64,000 nt of DNA, taken from positions 40,772,206 to 40,836,205 of the forward strand of contig NC_091972.1 in assembly GCF_036711975.1 (NCBI RefSeq). The letters run 5' to 3'. The notes beneath the pieces are model-generated. The model did no database searches, was not told the origin of the DNA, and saw only the letters and a list, made by a program, of their open reading frames with translations. This stretch comes from Onthophagus taurus. Taxonomy: Eukaryota; Arthropoda; Insecta; Coleoptera; Scarabaeidae. The translations under genes were made by a program, and so were the position numbers. Positions 12,513 to 22,508 of the stretch are shown in pieces (positions within the stretch are counted from its first letter, which is position 1; each line of letters starts with the position of its first letter).

Positions 12513-14047
12513 GCCGTTGAAGTGTTGTACGTACTTACATTTCCCTTACTAATTTGGCTTGAGAGCTTGAATTACACCTTAATTTTATTTAAGTTGTAAT
12601 GGTTCATCTTCTGATAAATAGAATGGATATAAATAATTTTATTAATAAATAATTGTCCTTGCAAAAATTATGAACACACAACAAGTTAGAACAACTATTG
12701 CTATCCTATACAATTGTAAGTTAATTGCAATTGCAAAACGGATATAATTCCAGAAGAAAAATCCATTTCCGTGAAATGGAATAATTATGATATGTTTTTC
12801 GTCAATCACACTGACACAGTAACAGGAAAATTCCACTGGCTTTCAAACTCTTGTACCCAGCTATGTAATCCTTCCATTTTTCTTGGGTCTTTGGAGTCTA
12901 AATAGATGACATATTATTAATTGCAATTAAAAAAAGCAATACTTGTTTTACAATAAATCATTTTTTTAAATTTCAAGTAAGTAAAAATGATGACTCAATA
13001 AGTTTCAATGAAAACGATTATCAGGCGACTCTGTTAAAAAAAACTTAACTAAAGCAGATCAAGTTCTCGATAAAATTGCTAAGCGAATAGCTAGCAGTAA
13101 AAGACATAGTATGCAAAGAAAAATATACGTCATTTGGGGATCATGTGGGGGAAAAACTACTCCCGAATAACGATTGGCTATGATATTTCTTGTCTGGCCA
13201 AATTGATAATTTTTAATAAGTCGTAAAATTCTGATCCCAAAACCTTTGCAGAACGGGCATTTCAAGCAGAAACAAAAGAATTAAATTATTTTCGATCGGT
13301 TTTCAGTCATTTTGAAAACGTGTAAAACTTTAATGGCATGGCTTTTCTAAAATACAATGAAGACCATCAGAATACTATTCCCCTTCATACGATGAAAGTT
13401 TTATCTGAAAAATACTTGAATAAAATTGATGATTTAAGACTTATTACATCGTCTTAATTTAAATGCCTTACTTGATATGATCGAAACAGCAAAACTACAA
13501 AGAGCAATTAATTGTAGAATTCGTTCGTACGTCAATTTGGTTGTATAAACACAAACTTGTTTTATTAGAGGCGCACATCGCTCTGATCATAATTAAAAGA
13601 CAAAATTAATACTTAATAATTTCGTTTATGCAAGAAGAAACAATAAAAGTTGTGATTCGTAGCGAAGAATGTTTCAAATAGAGATTTATTGAAATAATAC
13701 AAAACTTTTTCGACAACACTTTCGAACTTACTTTCGTGTAAGATCTTGTTTAGTACAGCATTTAACCGAAAACTTTTCGGTGACGTATGCCATCCGTTTA
13801 TGAACTTTGTTTTTTCTAATGTCGCATACGTCCCTTTTTAACCAACCATTACGCGATTAGCAACCATTATTTTCAATTGATAAAATTTTACAATTAATCA
13901 ATATATTTTTGGAAATACCTATCTTAAAAAAGGAAAAGCTAAACTTTGAAAAAAGGAGTTCTTTTTCTTTAATTGAGATTTAATTTATGTTTTTACCAAT
14001 AATAACAACACAATAAATACCAAAACAAACATCTAGCATACAATAAG
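12513..14047. other. Intergenic region between channel and P450 genes
   Basis: AT-rich sequence. The minus-strand open frames at 12642-12836 and 13059-13265 look like chance. On the plus strand, about 13226-13457 holds two adjacent open segments separated by one stop (AERAFQAETKELNYF-type and LHTMKVLSEKYL-type text). They resemble a decayed protein fragment, but I do not recognise the family. Confidence 0.35.
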
Positions 14048-15608
14048 CTATAATTTCTTAATTGTTAACCAGATGGTTTCCTTAGTATCCATTAAAATTC
14101 CATTGGGATTAAACGTAATTTTTTCAGTTTTGGAACTGGGCTCAAATCGATACTTTTGCAGAAGTAATACCAATCCGACTTTGCTTTGCATCAATCCAAA
14201 TCGGGAACCTAAAAGTTAATAAAATCCTTTTGTTATAACAATTTTTAAATATGTAAGTTATTTTTTAATGACCTATACAGTTTCTGGGTCCTTCCCCGAA
14301 CGGTAAAAATGAGTACGGATGTCTTTTGGTTTTATTCTCGTCGGAAAATCTTTCCGGGTCAAAAACCTGCGGATTTTCGTAGATATCTTCGTCATGATGG
14401 ATGGCGTAAATTGGAATGAAAACTCTTGTACCTTTTTTCATCAATTTTCCAGATATAGGTAACGAATAATCCATCGTACATTTTCTTGCAACGAACGGAA
14501 CGGAAGGATACATTCTTAAAGTTTCATTTAAAACCTGCTGTAAATACTTCATTTCAGACAAGCCATCGTAAGTTAAAATACCATTGTGATTTTGAATAGT
14601 TTTAACAATTTCATCTCGAACTTTGTTCTGAACATCTTGATTCTTGGCCAATTCGTAAAGGCAGAATGTCATCGCCGTTGAACTCGTTTCAAACCCGGCA
14701 AGAAAAAAGACAAAACATTGAGCGGAAATCTCTTGTAACGTTAACCGGTTGTTAATGTCGTTGGTATTTTTTAATTCAATTAACAGTTGTAGAAAATCGT
14801 TTCTTTGAATGTTATTCTCTTCTCTGTACGTAATCGTACTTGCAACGGCATTCATAAAAAAATTCGAGACTTCTTTATCTAAGATCCGCAATCGTAAAGC
14901 CAACGATAATTTTTGAAAAGTCATACAAAAAATTAATTTTAATATTCCCATCAAATTTGGCTTCATCGCTTTCTTACCGAAATCTCGAAAATCGTTTTTA
15001 TCCTCTGCAAAAGAGTTTAATTCTAGGCCAAATGCGCAATTTCCTATCACGTCCGTCGTAAAACAGCCTAAAATTTCTTTGATATCAACTTCTTTCGTTT
15101 CGTTTAGAGCGTCTAACATTTGTTCGCCGCATTTCGTTAAAATTATAAACATATTTCTCATTTTTCCGCTGGTAAAAGTGGGCGTCAACTTTGTCCGTAA
15201 TTTCCTCCATTTATCGCCTTCAATATTTACTAAATGCGCGCTTAACGGGTCATCTTTTTCATTAAAATAAACTCCGCGATCGACAAAATGCTGAAAGTCA
15301 GTTGTCATAACTTTTTTTACTATTTCTAAATCGATCGGGACATAAACCATATTAAAGTAACTGTAAATTCCCAAATGTTTGGCACCGCGAGCTTTCATGT
15401 GATCGTAGATCGATTTTAAATGTTCGTATGTAGTTGTTTTACGCGTTAGTGGATTTTGCATGTTACCAAAAGGAATTGAAGGCGATAAAGTAGGGATGTT
15501 TTTCGAGTTCCATTGAGTAAATTTGTACTTATAAAAAAGATACACGAAGACAATAAACCCCAAAACAAAGTTCCAAATGGAAAGAATCGCCGAAAGATCC
15601 AAAGACAT
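14048..15608 (-). CDS. Cytochrome P450, CYP6-like, microsomal
   Basis: Two exons, 15608-14273 and 14208-14048, are joined in phase 1 across a short intron and give 498 aa, normal for an insect microsomal P450. A hydrophobic N-terminal anchor (about residues 10-25) precedes a proline-rich hinge. Family marks are the I-helix AGFETS, the ExxR helix (ETLR), DPERF, and the haem-binding FGEGPRNCIG, split by the intron just after the cysteine-isoleucine. These enzymes are NADPH-dependent monooxygenases of the ER, and CYP6 members often oxidise plant compounds or insecticides. The subfamily assignment comes from overall resemblance only. Every key residue is present, so the gene looks functional. Confidence 0.92.
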
Positions 15609-16072
15609 TTTTAATTACGATCCCAATTATTGACCGATCTTAATGTATGAAGGTCACAACTAGTGAGAGACCACTTATTTTTGCTGCCGAAGGTGAACTC
15701 GCGAGCACTAACTAACGTATAACCGCGTATAACAAACAGAGAGGAGTTCAGTACATACTAACAACGGATGTTTAATGGAGTTGCTTCTCTCTATCAACAA
15801 CAAAGAAAATAGATTCTGCGATTGTGGTTGCATACGGTTATGGTTTTGATATACCTATTTATTTATGCATATTCATCCACGATACAAATAATAAAGAACT
15901 TTGTTTTGTGTTATTCATACATATAATATTCTATCGTTAATTAATATTGCAAAACAAAATAAATTATAAAAACAAAACGAATCATCAACTTACAAATGAA
16001 CATTCCCACACCCTAAATCGTCGATTTTATTTTGTAATTAATGTACCAAATAAAAGTTAACGATATCGGTAT
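15609..16072. other. Upstream region of the P450 gene
   Basis: AT-rich sequence with no recognisable gene. The P450 5' UTR and promoter (minus strand) should lie at its left edge. No regulatory element could be named. Confidence 0.3.
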
Positions 16073-16372
16073 TTGTTCAGAGTATCTAAAACAGCAATTG
16101 CAAATTTTTTTCTAGAAATATGCGATGCGATATACGAAAACCTCGATAATGTCATTAAGGTATTATTTATTATTGCCATAATATTAACAAACAAAACCTA
16201 TGATAGTGTTAATATAAATAAAGCAATTACGCATAGCTCCAAGCTTGCGTTAAAATATCTTGAGGCAACTTCTCAATATGTTCTTGAAAGACACCTTGGG
16301 GGCCATTTGAGTAGCGCGACTGTACAGAAACTGGACGATCTGCGTAGAACGAAAGTGTCTGATGTGTCCTAA
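16073..16372 (+). pseudogene. Possible transposase-like fragment
   Basis: An open frame of 100 codons beginning without an ATG. Its first 30 residues (FRVSKTAIANFFLEI, then CDAI) recall the helix-turn-helix plus nuclease start of Harbinger-type transposases (a VSKSTV...CDAI-like pattern). The remainder does not fit and no catalytic triad was seen. It is either a decayed transposon piece or chance. Confidence 0.25.
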
Positions 16373-18013
16373 TGTTTATGAGGAAGTGACTGATTTGATA
16401 ACTTGAGGACTTGATAGACTATACTAAAGATGACGTTGAAAAATGAGGTGAAGAAGCCATTTCTGAACACGAGTGTAAACGATACTTCATTATGTGCCAT
16501 GATGGACTGTTGCAGTGGTAAGTTCATAAATGTACCAAAAGCACAGTATTCCATGGCGTTACGAAGTTCTGTAAAGTTCTCACGTAGCTGTTGTTTCTTT
16601 TATCCGTTGGAATATTTTTATCTGTCGGTTGTGATCGATTTGATGGGCTTTAACTTTATGATTTGGCGGTTACACCAGCTCCAGATTTATTTGATTTGCT
16701 GATTTTCAAACGTTCTTGGTTATATGTGTATCTAAGGGTCTTTATTTTTTGTTTTAATTCAGCAACACCAAAGTGCTCGTTGCCCATTTCAGCTATTATT
16801 ACATGTTTTGGGGTTTATACGCAGATGTTCGTTGAGTTTCATTTTTATAATCAATGCTTGTTATATTCCGTAGGCATTCATATTCACCGTACAATTTATT
16901 ACTTTTATTATTTATTATTATTCTACTAATTTAATAGTTTCTGTCTCAGACCACTTCATTTTTCACAAACACGCTAAATAGTTGATTTAACACGAGGTTG
17001 TTCTATGCTCGACTAGTTCAATACTCAATAGCGTAGTGGCGGTAGAGCAGAGTGGAAAGTAATGTTGGAGGACGGCAAGTGCTTTTGATATTTTGTTATA
17101 CATAGTTACTTAAATAACAAACAACATGATTATATTAAATAAAGAGATGGAAAACGATGATAATAGAATCAAAAATAGCCAAATTAACATGATTATAATC
17201 TAAATCGTATTTGTATCGTTGTGTGTTGAAATTCAAATTATAGTGGCAAATTGTGTAAATTTTATTAATTTTTCAGAATTATATAAAAATACGAGAAAGT
17301 GTACAACACTCTACGCTAAAAATAATTAATATAAAAAAATTATCAATGGGTAAACTATACCTATCTGTAAACAACGATATCGGGCACTAAACACACAAGA
17401 AATCTTCTCGTGCTCAAAAAGAATCTCGATAGCTTTTTTATGTAATAAATAGGTATCAAAACTTTAAATGAAACACTAGATTGTTGTACACTAGGATTCA
17501 CATATCTTAAATTAGAATTAAAAGAACACCAAAAATAAACTAATACAAAAATAGCTTTTGGAAGAGCCGGGCATCGATTCTTGTACAGCTCTGTTCAGAT
17601 TTAATGCGGATCGTCCGCTGTTAGCTCCGACATGACCTTGGTACTGGAAGAAGACGGAGACATCTTTTGTTTCTATTCAATTCGATTTCTGAGACTAAAG
17701 GAAGTTACCCTCTTCCTTAACCCAGGTAAAATCGTCCCAGTTTGATGTGGGCCGAAGAATGGATCACCCTTTTTTTAAATGTGTTGATTTTATTTTATTT
17801 CAAATCTTTTTTGATATTTTTAAGAACAACAAATACACGATTTCTTATATGTTCCTCTAATAAATGATTTTAGTGTATTTCTATAAATAAAACGTCAGAT
17901 AAAAATCTCAGTAATATAATTAATATAATATAAAACTTATAAATAAAGCTTTATGAAACTCTCCTTCAAATTTTAAATATAATTATTCAATATCAAAATT
18001 ACGTGAATGCAAT
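16373..18013. other. Gene-poor repeat region
   Basis: Several unsupported short open frames occur on both strands at 16.37-16.93 kb. A tRNA-Ala-like fragment lies at 17.56-17.61 kb. The rest is AT-rich and no gene was recognised. Confidence 0.3.
17556..17615 (-). repeat. tRNA-Ala 3'-half-like fragment with attached common sequence
   Basis: On the minus strand, ATCGATGCCCGGC followed by TCTTCCA copies the T-arm and acceptor end of the tRNA-Ala at 20821. Upstream of it on that strand is CTGAACAGAGCTGTAC, which also occurs next to another tRNA-Ala-like fragment at 20.6 kb. It is probably a short interspersed element or a rearranged tRNA pseudogene. Confidence 0.4.
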
Positions 18014-18534
18014 TTGTCCGTTTTCCTAAATACAATGCGTCGTGTTCCTGGTCAACGAGAGTCAGGTTTGACTACGAGGCGAGCAATTATTGTACTTCAT
18101 CAAGAAGGAATAGATAAACGGGAAATTGCCGAACGTGTAGGTTTATCAGTAAGATTTGAAGAAAATGGGAAAGTTGGCCTTATAACATCTAGATCAGGCC
18201 TAAGACTTATTCTTAATAATGCTCAACGAAGGGGAATACGTCACCGCCAATCCATTTACAACGTCCACAATCATCAAGGATTTAATTCGATATATTTTTG
18301 ATATCATCAGTAAAAACCTTGTATCCAGAAGGGATCATCACGATTGTCCAAGACAATTCACCCGTCCATTCTTCAAGAATTATTCATGATTGGTTTGACG
18401 ATCATAATGAGATTAGGCGAATACCCTGGCCAGCGCGGTCACCTGATCTTAACCCAATCGAAAATCTATGGGTTTTGATGGAAAAACAGTTCAATAAATA
18501 TACCAACTTTCCGATTCGCAACTACTTATTGTGA
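18014..18534 (+). pseudogene. Tc1-like transposase relic, internally deleted
   Basis: The first part (18035-18150) reads like the N-terminal helix-turn-helix of Tc1 transposases (LTTRRAIIVLHQEG, then IAERVGLS). The second part (about 18298-18520) gives the C-terminal catalytic region, with QDNSPVHSS, WPARSPDLNPIENLW and the final glutamate context of the DDE triad. The two parts are in different frames and the middle is missing, so the copy is dead. Nearby terminal inverted repeats were not found. Confidence 0.8.
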
Positions 18535-18565
18535 TTGCTTATACTTATTTATTTTCTTAATTTTT

Positions 18566-18770
18566 AAACTAAAATTAGAACTAAAACTAGAACTAACACT
18601 AGAAACTTTCGGGTTTTGCCGTGCGTCTTTTAATAAAAGGTTTGACGTTTCGGATGCCATGTTGCAACCTTCTTCAGAAACTGGTTCGAAGTGACACGTC
18701 AAACCTTTTATTAAAAGACGCACGGCAAAACCCGAAAGTTTCTAGTGTTAGTTCTAATTTTAGTTTAATT
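18566..18770. repeat. Palindromic repeat, Penelope-like candidate (copy 1)
   Basis: Left arm TTTCGGGTTTTGCCGTGCGT near 18607 and its inverse near 18718 form a long hairpin with the loop near 18650-18697. On the minus strand the loop side contains CTGAAGA, a GGTTGC/GGCATCC stem and CGAAAC, a layout like a hammerhead ribozyme core. A second copy lies at 34.14-34.39 kb, with the same downstream GGCCGT-AAAGCCTTCG tail. The hammerhead and Penelope link is inference. Confidence 0.5.
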
Positions 18771-20248
18771 CACACCGGCCGTGAAAGCCTTCGTACTTAT
18801 TGTAGCGTACAAAAAAAAATTAATAATCAAAAACTCAAAACAAAACGCCACGAAAAACAAGGTGCCGGCAATCTCAGTAGAGAAGGGGTGGATTTCTTTT
18901 TTTTTATAGGGCGCCAGTGGATCTACGATAGTATTCCTTGTCTCAATGCCAATCACAACAGGACCCACTCTGAAGTGAAAGTGAATGGCGAAAATCAAAG
19001 AAAACAAAACGGACAATAATAATAATAATACTCTATTAAAAGAATTTAAAAAAAAAATAAAGTAACTTTTCGTGCAAGTAAAAAAAAATAAATAAATCAA
19101 TTATAATAATAATCATTCAAAAACTATAAGAAACAAAAATTTAATTTAACCAAAGTTTACTCGAGTTAACTGTGATCTTACAAAAACAAAAAAAAATAAG
19201 AAAATGAACTAAAAATAAACTAAACCAAATAATAATAAATAACCAATTATTTCAGGTAAGTATAAAAATATCAAACATAATTCTAGGTAAGTAACAATAA
19301 ACTGTTCTATTTTTTTTTTTTTTATATATTTTTTCCTTTTTTTTTTTTTTTTATCTCAAACTTTATTATATTAAATTATATATTTAATTCAATATTTTTC
19401 TCAAAATATATATAGCGTTCATATATTTGAAAAACACGCTTTTTTTGTTTGTTAACAGGTTACGAAAAAGACGACTCGACGAATGTTCCGAGAACGAGAA
19501 AATTAAGTAATCTGACCTTGAAAATTCTGCACACGCTGAAAATTTTACTTTCCCGATGATAATTTTTTTTATCCGGAAAAGTCATACAATCTTGGGAACG
19601 ACGGTTTTTAACGATGTTCGCCTGTTGGATTGACGGACCGAAATCGACAGGTCGTAGACGGTAAAATTTAGACCAAAAATAAATATCCAATACAAGAAGC
19701 GTCTCACTTCACGCACGAAAATTTATTAGAAGCACGCGTAAAAACGCAAAACGTGGTTTGAAAAATCCTCCCAAAGGAGTACCGACGAAAATTTGCAAAA
19801 ACCAACAAGAATTAATCGTCGAAAAAATTCACTATGAGACCCACAATCCCAAAATAACTTCGGAGGGAACTACTAAACCCTTAATTTGGTCTCAACGTAA
19901 AAAAAACGCACGCGGATGTTAATAAAATTTAAACCCTCGTCGCTAGCTCAACGCTTCAACCACTTCTCCAAAATCTCTACGTTTTCAAGAACGGCCCGCC
20001 GCGTCAAACCCGTTCCGCCAAAAAACCACGATCCGAAAATTTAAGAAAATTTAACCCCTCATCTATATGTAACCCTTCAAACATATTCAAAATAAATAAC
20101 TTTTTTCCAAAAAAATTTCGCGTTTTCAAATTATTTCAAATAAAACCGTTACAAATTATTCTTAATTTTTCTTTGTGATTCAGTCATCTTGGCCATAAAT
20201 CACATCACCCCGCTAGCCTGTTCGGAACTTTTACAACACTACAGAGCA
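18771..20248. other. AT-rich, simple-sequence region
   Basis: Contains AAT triplet runs near 19020, long T-runs near 19310-19350, and GT/AG-like words, but no supported gene. The open frames at 18621-19019 and 18765-19100 overlap each other on opposite strands and have no known motif. Confidence 0.3.
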
Positions 20249-20257
20249 GGTAAAACC

Positions 20258-20507
20258 CAAGGTTTATATATTAAAGGTTGTCTAAGTACCTATGCTGCAA
20301 TACTTTGATTTAGTTTGTGGGCGAGGGGCAAGAGCAGAAGTGTTTCGTGACGTAAGCGATCACGGATTGCGCACGCAACCTTATGGCCATGTGGTACTCC
20401 ATGCATTTGTTTAATTTGAATTACTTGGCGGTATTATTTTCCACATGTGACGTAATGCGCAGTATGGTTGCGTACGAATCTAGACAACCTCTTATATATA
20501 AACCTTG
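20258..20507. repeat. hAT-type MITE
   Basis: The ends CAAGGTTTATATAT and its inverse ATATATAAACCTTG enclose 250 bp and are flanked by GGTAAAACC on both sides (20249-20257 and 20508-20516). An 8-9-bp duplication with CAAGG-type ends fits non-autonomous hAT elements. The arms also share GGTTGTCTA with its inverse. No coding content. Confidence 0.65.
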
Positions 20508-20584
20508 GGTAAAACCTGGATTGAATGCCTCGTGAACGTAGGTCGTTTCTAGTACAATTTTATGCCTCTAGAAGCGGCTCTTTT

Positions 20585-20661
20585 CGCATTATATCTGAAC
20601 AGAACTGTACCTCCCCTATGCTAAGCGAGCGCTCTACCGTCTGACAATGAGTTACGCCCCC
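20585..20661 (-). repeat. tRNA-Ala 5'-half-like fragment
   Basis: Read on the minus strand from 20661 it starts GGGGGCGTAACTC and continues GGTAGAGCGCTCGCTTAGCA, copying the D-arm and anticodon arm of the intact tRNA-Ala at 20821. After GTAC it switches to AGTTCTGTTCAGAT instead of a T-arm, so it cannot fold into a complete tRNA. The switched sequence is shared with the fragment at 17.56 kb. Confidence 0.55.
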
Positions 20662-20820
20662 TCTTTTAAATCAAATAATAAGTGTTCAATTTCCAAATTT
20701 ATGTCAACTACTATTGAAATGTATATGATTGGTTGCTTAATACATTCAATAAAATTTCTACACATTAAAAGTAGATCATAAGAGGTTTGGAGTTGAACAT
20801 TTTTTTCTTAGCCTAACGAG

Positions 20821-20893
20821 GGGGGCGTAGCTCAGATGGTAGAGCGCTCGCTTAGCATGCGAGAGGTACCGGGATCGATGCCCGGCGCCTCCA
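20821..20893 (+). tRNA. tRNA-Ala (AGC)
   Basis: 73 nt with a full cloverleaf. The acceptor stem GGGGGCG pairs with CGCCUCC and includes the G3-U70 pair that alanyl-tRNA synthetase recognises. The anticodon loop is CUUAGCAUG with AGC, and the T-arm CCGGG-AUCGAUG-CCCGG is intact. The discriminator base is A. No intron. Confidence 0.96.
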
Positions 20894-21640
20894 ACTCTTA
20901 TTTTTCAATAAAAAATTATTTTTCCTGAAATTGTCATGTAATGTTGCAATCGCAAGGTTGTTTGGATAGAAGAATGTTTATCATTTCCAAATTCTGTAAC
21001 TTTTACAGAGTCGTATATTTTATCTATAAGAATACCCCACAAAAAATATCTAGACGATATAAATCTGGTGATCTGGCAGAACAGGAAATCGGATTACCAT
21101 CGGCCTTGAGATCCATCGATCAGTATAATTACGATTAAAAACTTCAGGCTAATCCATCATTTTCCAACTAGAAAAAATTTGTATTTTTGAAATTGATTAA
21201 CTATACCATAAACTAACCCATTAAAATAAATTGAAGTTATTTTAAATAAATAAACCAAGAGTGTTATTCAGATTTATAGAACTCCCGAGAAACGTAACAA
21301 TAGTAATAAAACGGTAAATTGATACGAAATGCAGAATATGAGTAAGTACTTTGATAAAAACCACTGAACAGCTATTCTATCGGTGTGTAACTGTGAGAAA
21401 TTGTAATTTACTGATACTATTTGTGGTTCTTAAAGTGATATATTAAGAGGTAAAAAGAATTCTTAAATTATTTATTTCATTATCTAATCTTAGATCCGGC
21501 ATCTTATTATTTTTATTTGTTTCAGATACATACCTATGGCGCAAACAGTTCAAATGAATGTTATCTGAAAAAACGTTAAAATAGTAGGTAGGTAGATAAG
21601 AGTTTATTACTTCGATATTTGCTTTAGTATCATAGATACA
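20894..21640. other. Intergenic region upstream of the small secreted protein gene
   Basis: AT-rich; the 65-codon frame at 20941-21138 has no recognisable product. A spliced leader or promoter for the gene at 21641 may lie in its last part. Confidence 0.3.
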
Positions 21641-22099
21641 ATGAACGCAATAACAACCATACCGATACTTTTGACGTTTACAATCAAATCGGCAAGTATT
21701 TATTTCAAGTTACGTTAATTCAAATCGAGAAATAATCATATAATTTTATATTCTTTGTAGGTGCTTTCTTGTAATCATTTTACTGAACCCGATGACTACA
21801 GAACGAATTTTTATAATTTCATGGAATCTTTGGAAGTGTTAACATTTGACACATCCTGTCCTAATCTACTCTCGAACAATTTAAAAGACACAATATGGGA
21901 TTATAGAAAAGAGCTTTATTGTAAATACATGGACCAGCTAATCGATTGCAAGTGTAAAACGAACGAAAACGATTTTTTGAACTGTTTATCGAAAATTCGA
22001 ACTGAAATGAAAGCGGACGTTAACGAATTTCAAAGTAAGATCTCTCAATGTAATGAAAACTTTGAATTACTCGTACCAGATTGGTGTGGAAATGTATAG
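21641..22099 (+). CDS. Small secreted cysteine-containing protein, family unknown
   Basis: Exon 1 (21641-21691) encodes an N-terminal hydrophobic stretch starting MNAITTIPILLTFT that looks like a signal peptide. Exon 2 (21761-22099) adds 112 codons and a stop. The exon-2 frame is only reached if exon 1 ends at 21691, which makes the donor GCAAGT, the consensus of a minor GC-AG intron; the nearby GT donor gives an immediate stop. The mature protein has about eight cysteines, including a CKCK cluster and a WCGN end, and is otherwise acidic and helical-looking. I do not recognise the family. An AATAAA lies about 80 bp downstream. Confidence 0.6.
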
Positions 22100-22508
22100 A
22101 AGATTAATTCTGACGAGGTAGAAAAGGATAAGTATTTACAATTAATTTATTTTCGATACTAGTATTGAATGTACCGTAAAAAATAAATAAACTAATTTGA
22201 AATAAATGTAATACTTATTTGTTTTTTTGATATTAATACTTTGGGATAAAAATATTTACTGGTATTAATTATAATTGGTAGGATAAAATCTTAAGAAAAT
22301 TATTGCGTCGAATTTTTCTCTTTCAAAGACTCATAATTTCTAAATATAAAGGATAACATTGGTAGTTCGAACATCAAAGACAAAAATACACATTTAATCT
22401 AAATTTATATATACACATCCTCTTTGTTCTTAATCTTGGAATATAAATAGTGCCGCAATAACAATACATTCAATATAACCTAAACGATTATTTAACAAAT
22501 TATGGTTC
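22100..22508. other. Convergent 3' regions of two genes
   Basis: Short AT-rich space between the small secreted protein gene (+) and the collagen gene (-). AATAAA on the plus strand near 22182 and TTTATT (AATAAA on the minus strand) near 22148 can serve as polyadenylation signals for the respective genes. Confidence 0.5.

Noticed and set aside
16369-16929. Three small frames on both strands near 16.4-16.9 kb
   Set aside because: No recognisable product, overlapping in conflicting frames, and no splice support.
18621-19100. Overlapping frames on both strands
   Set aside because: Arise from the palindromic Penelope-like repeat and AT-rich sequence; no conserved domain.
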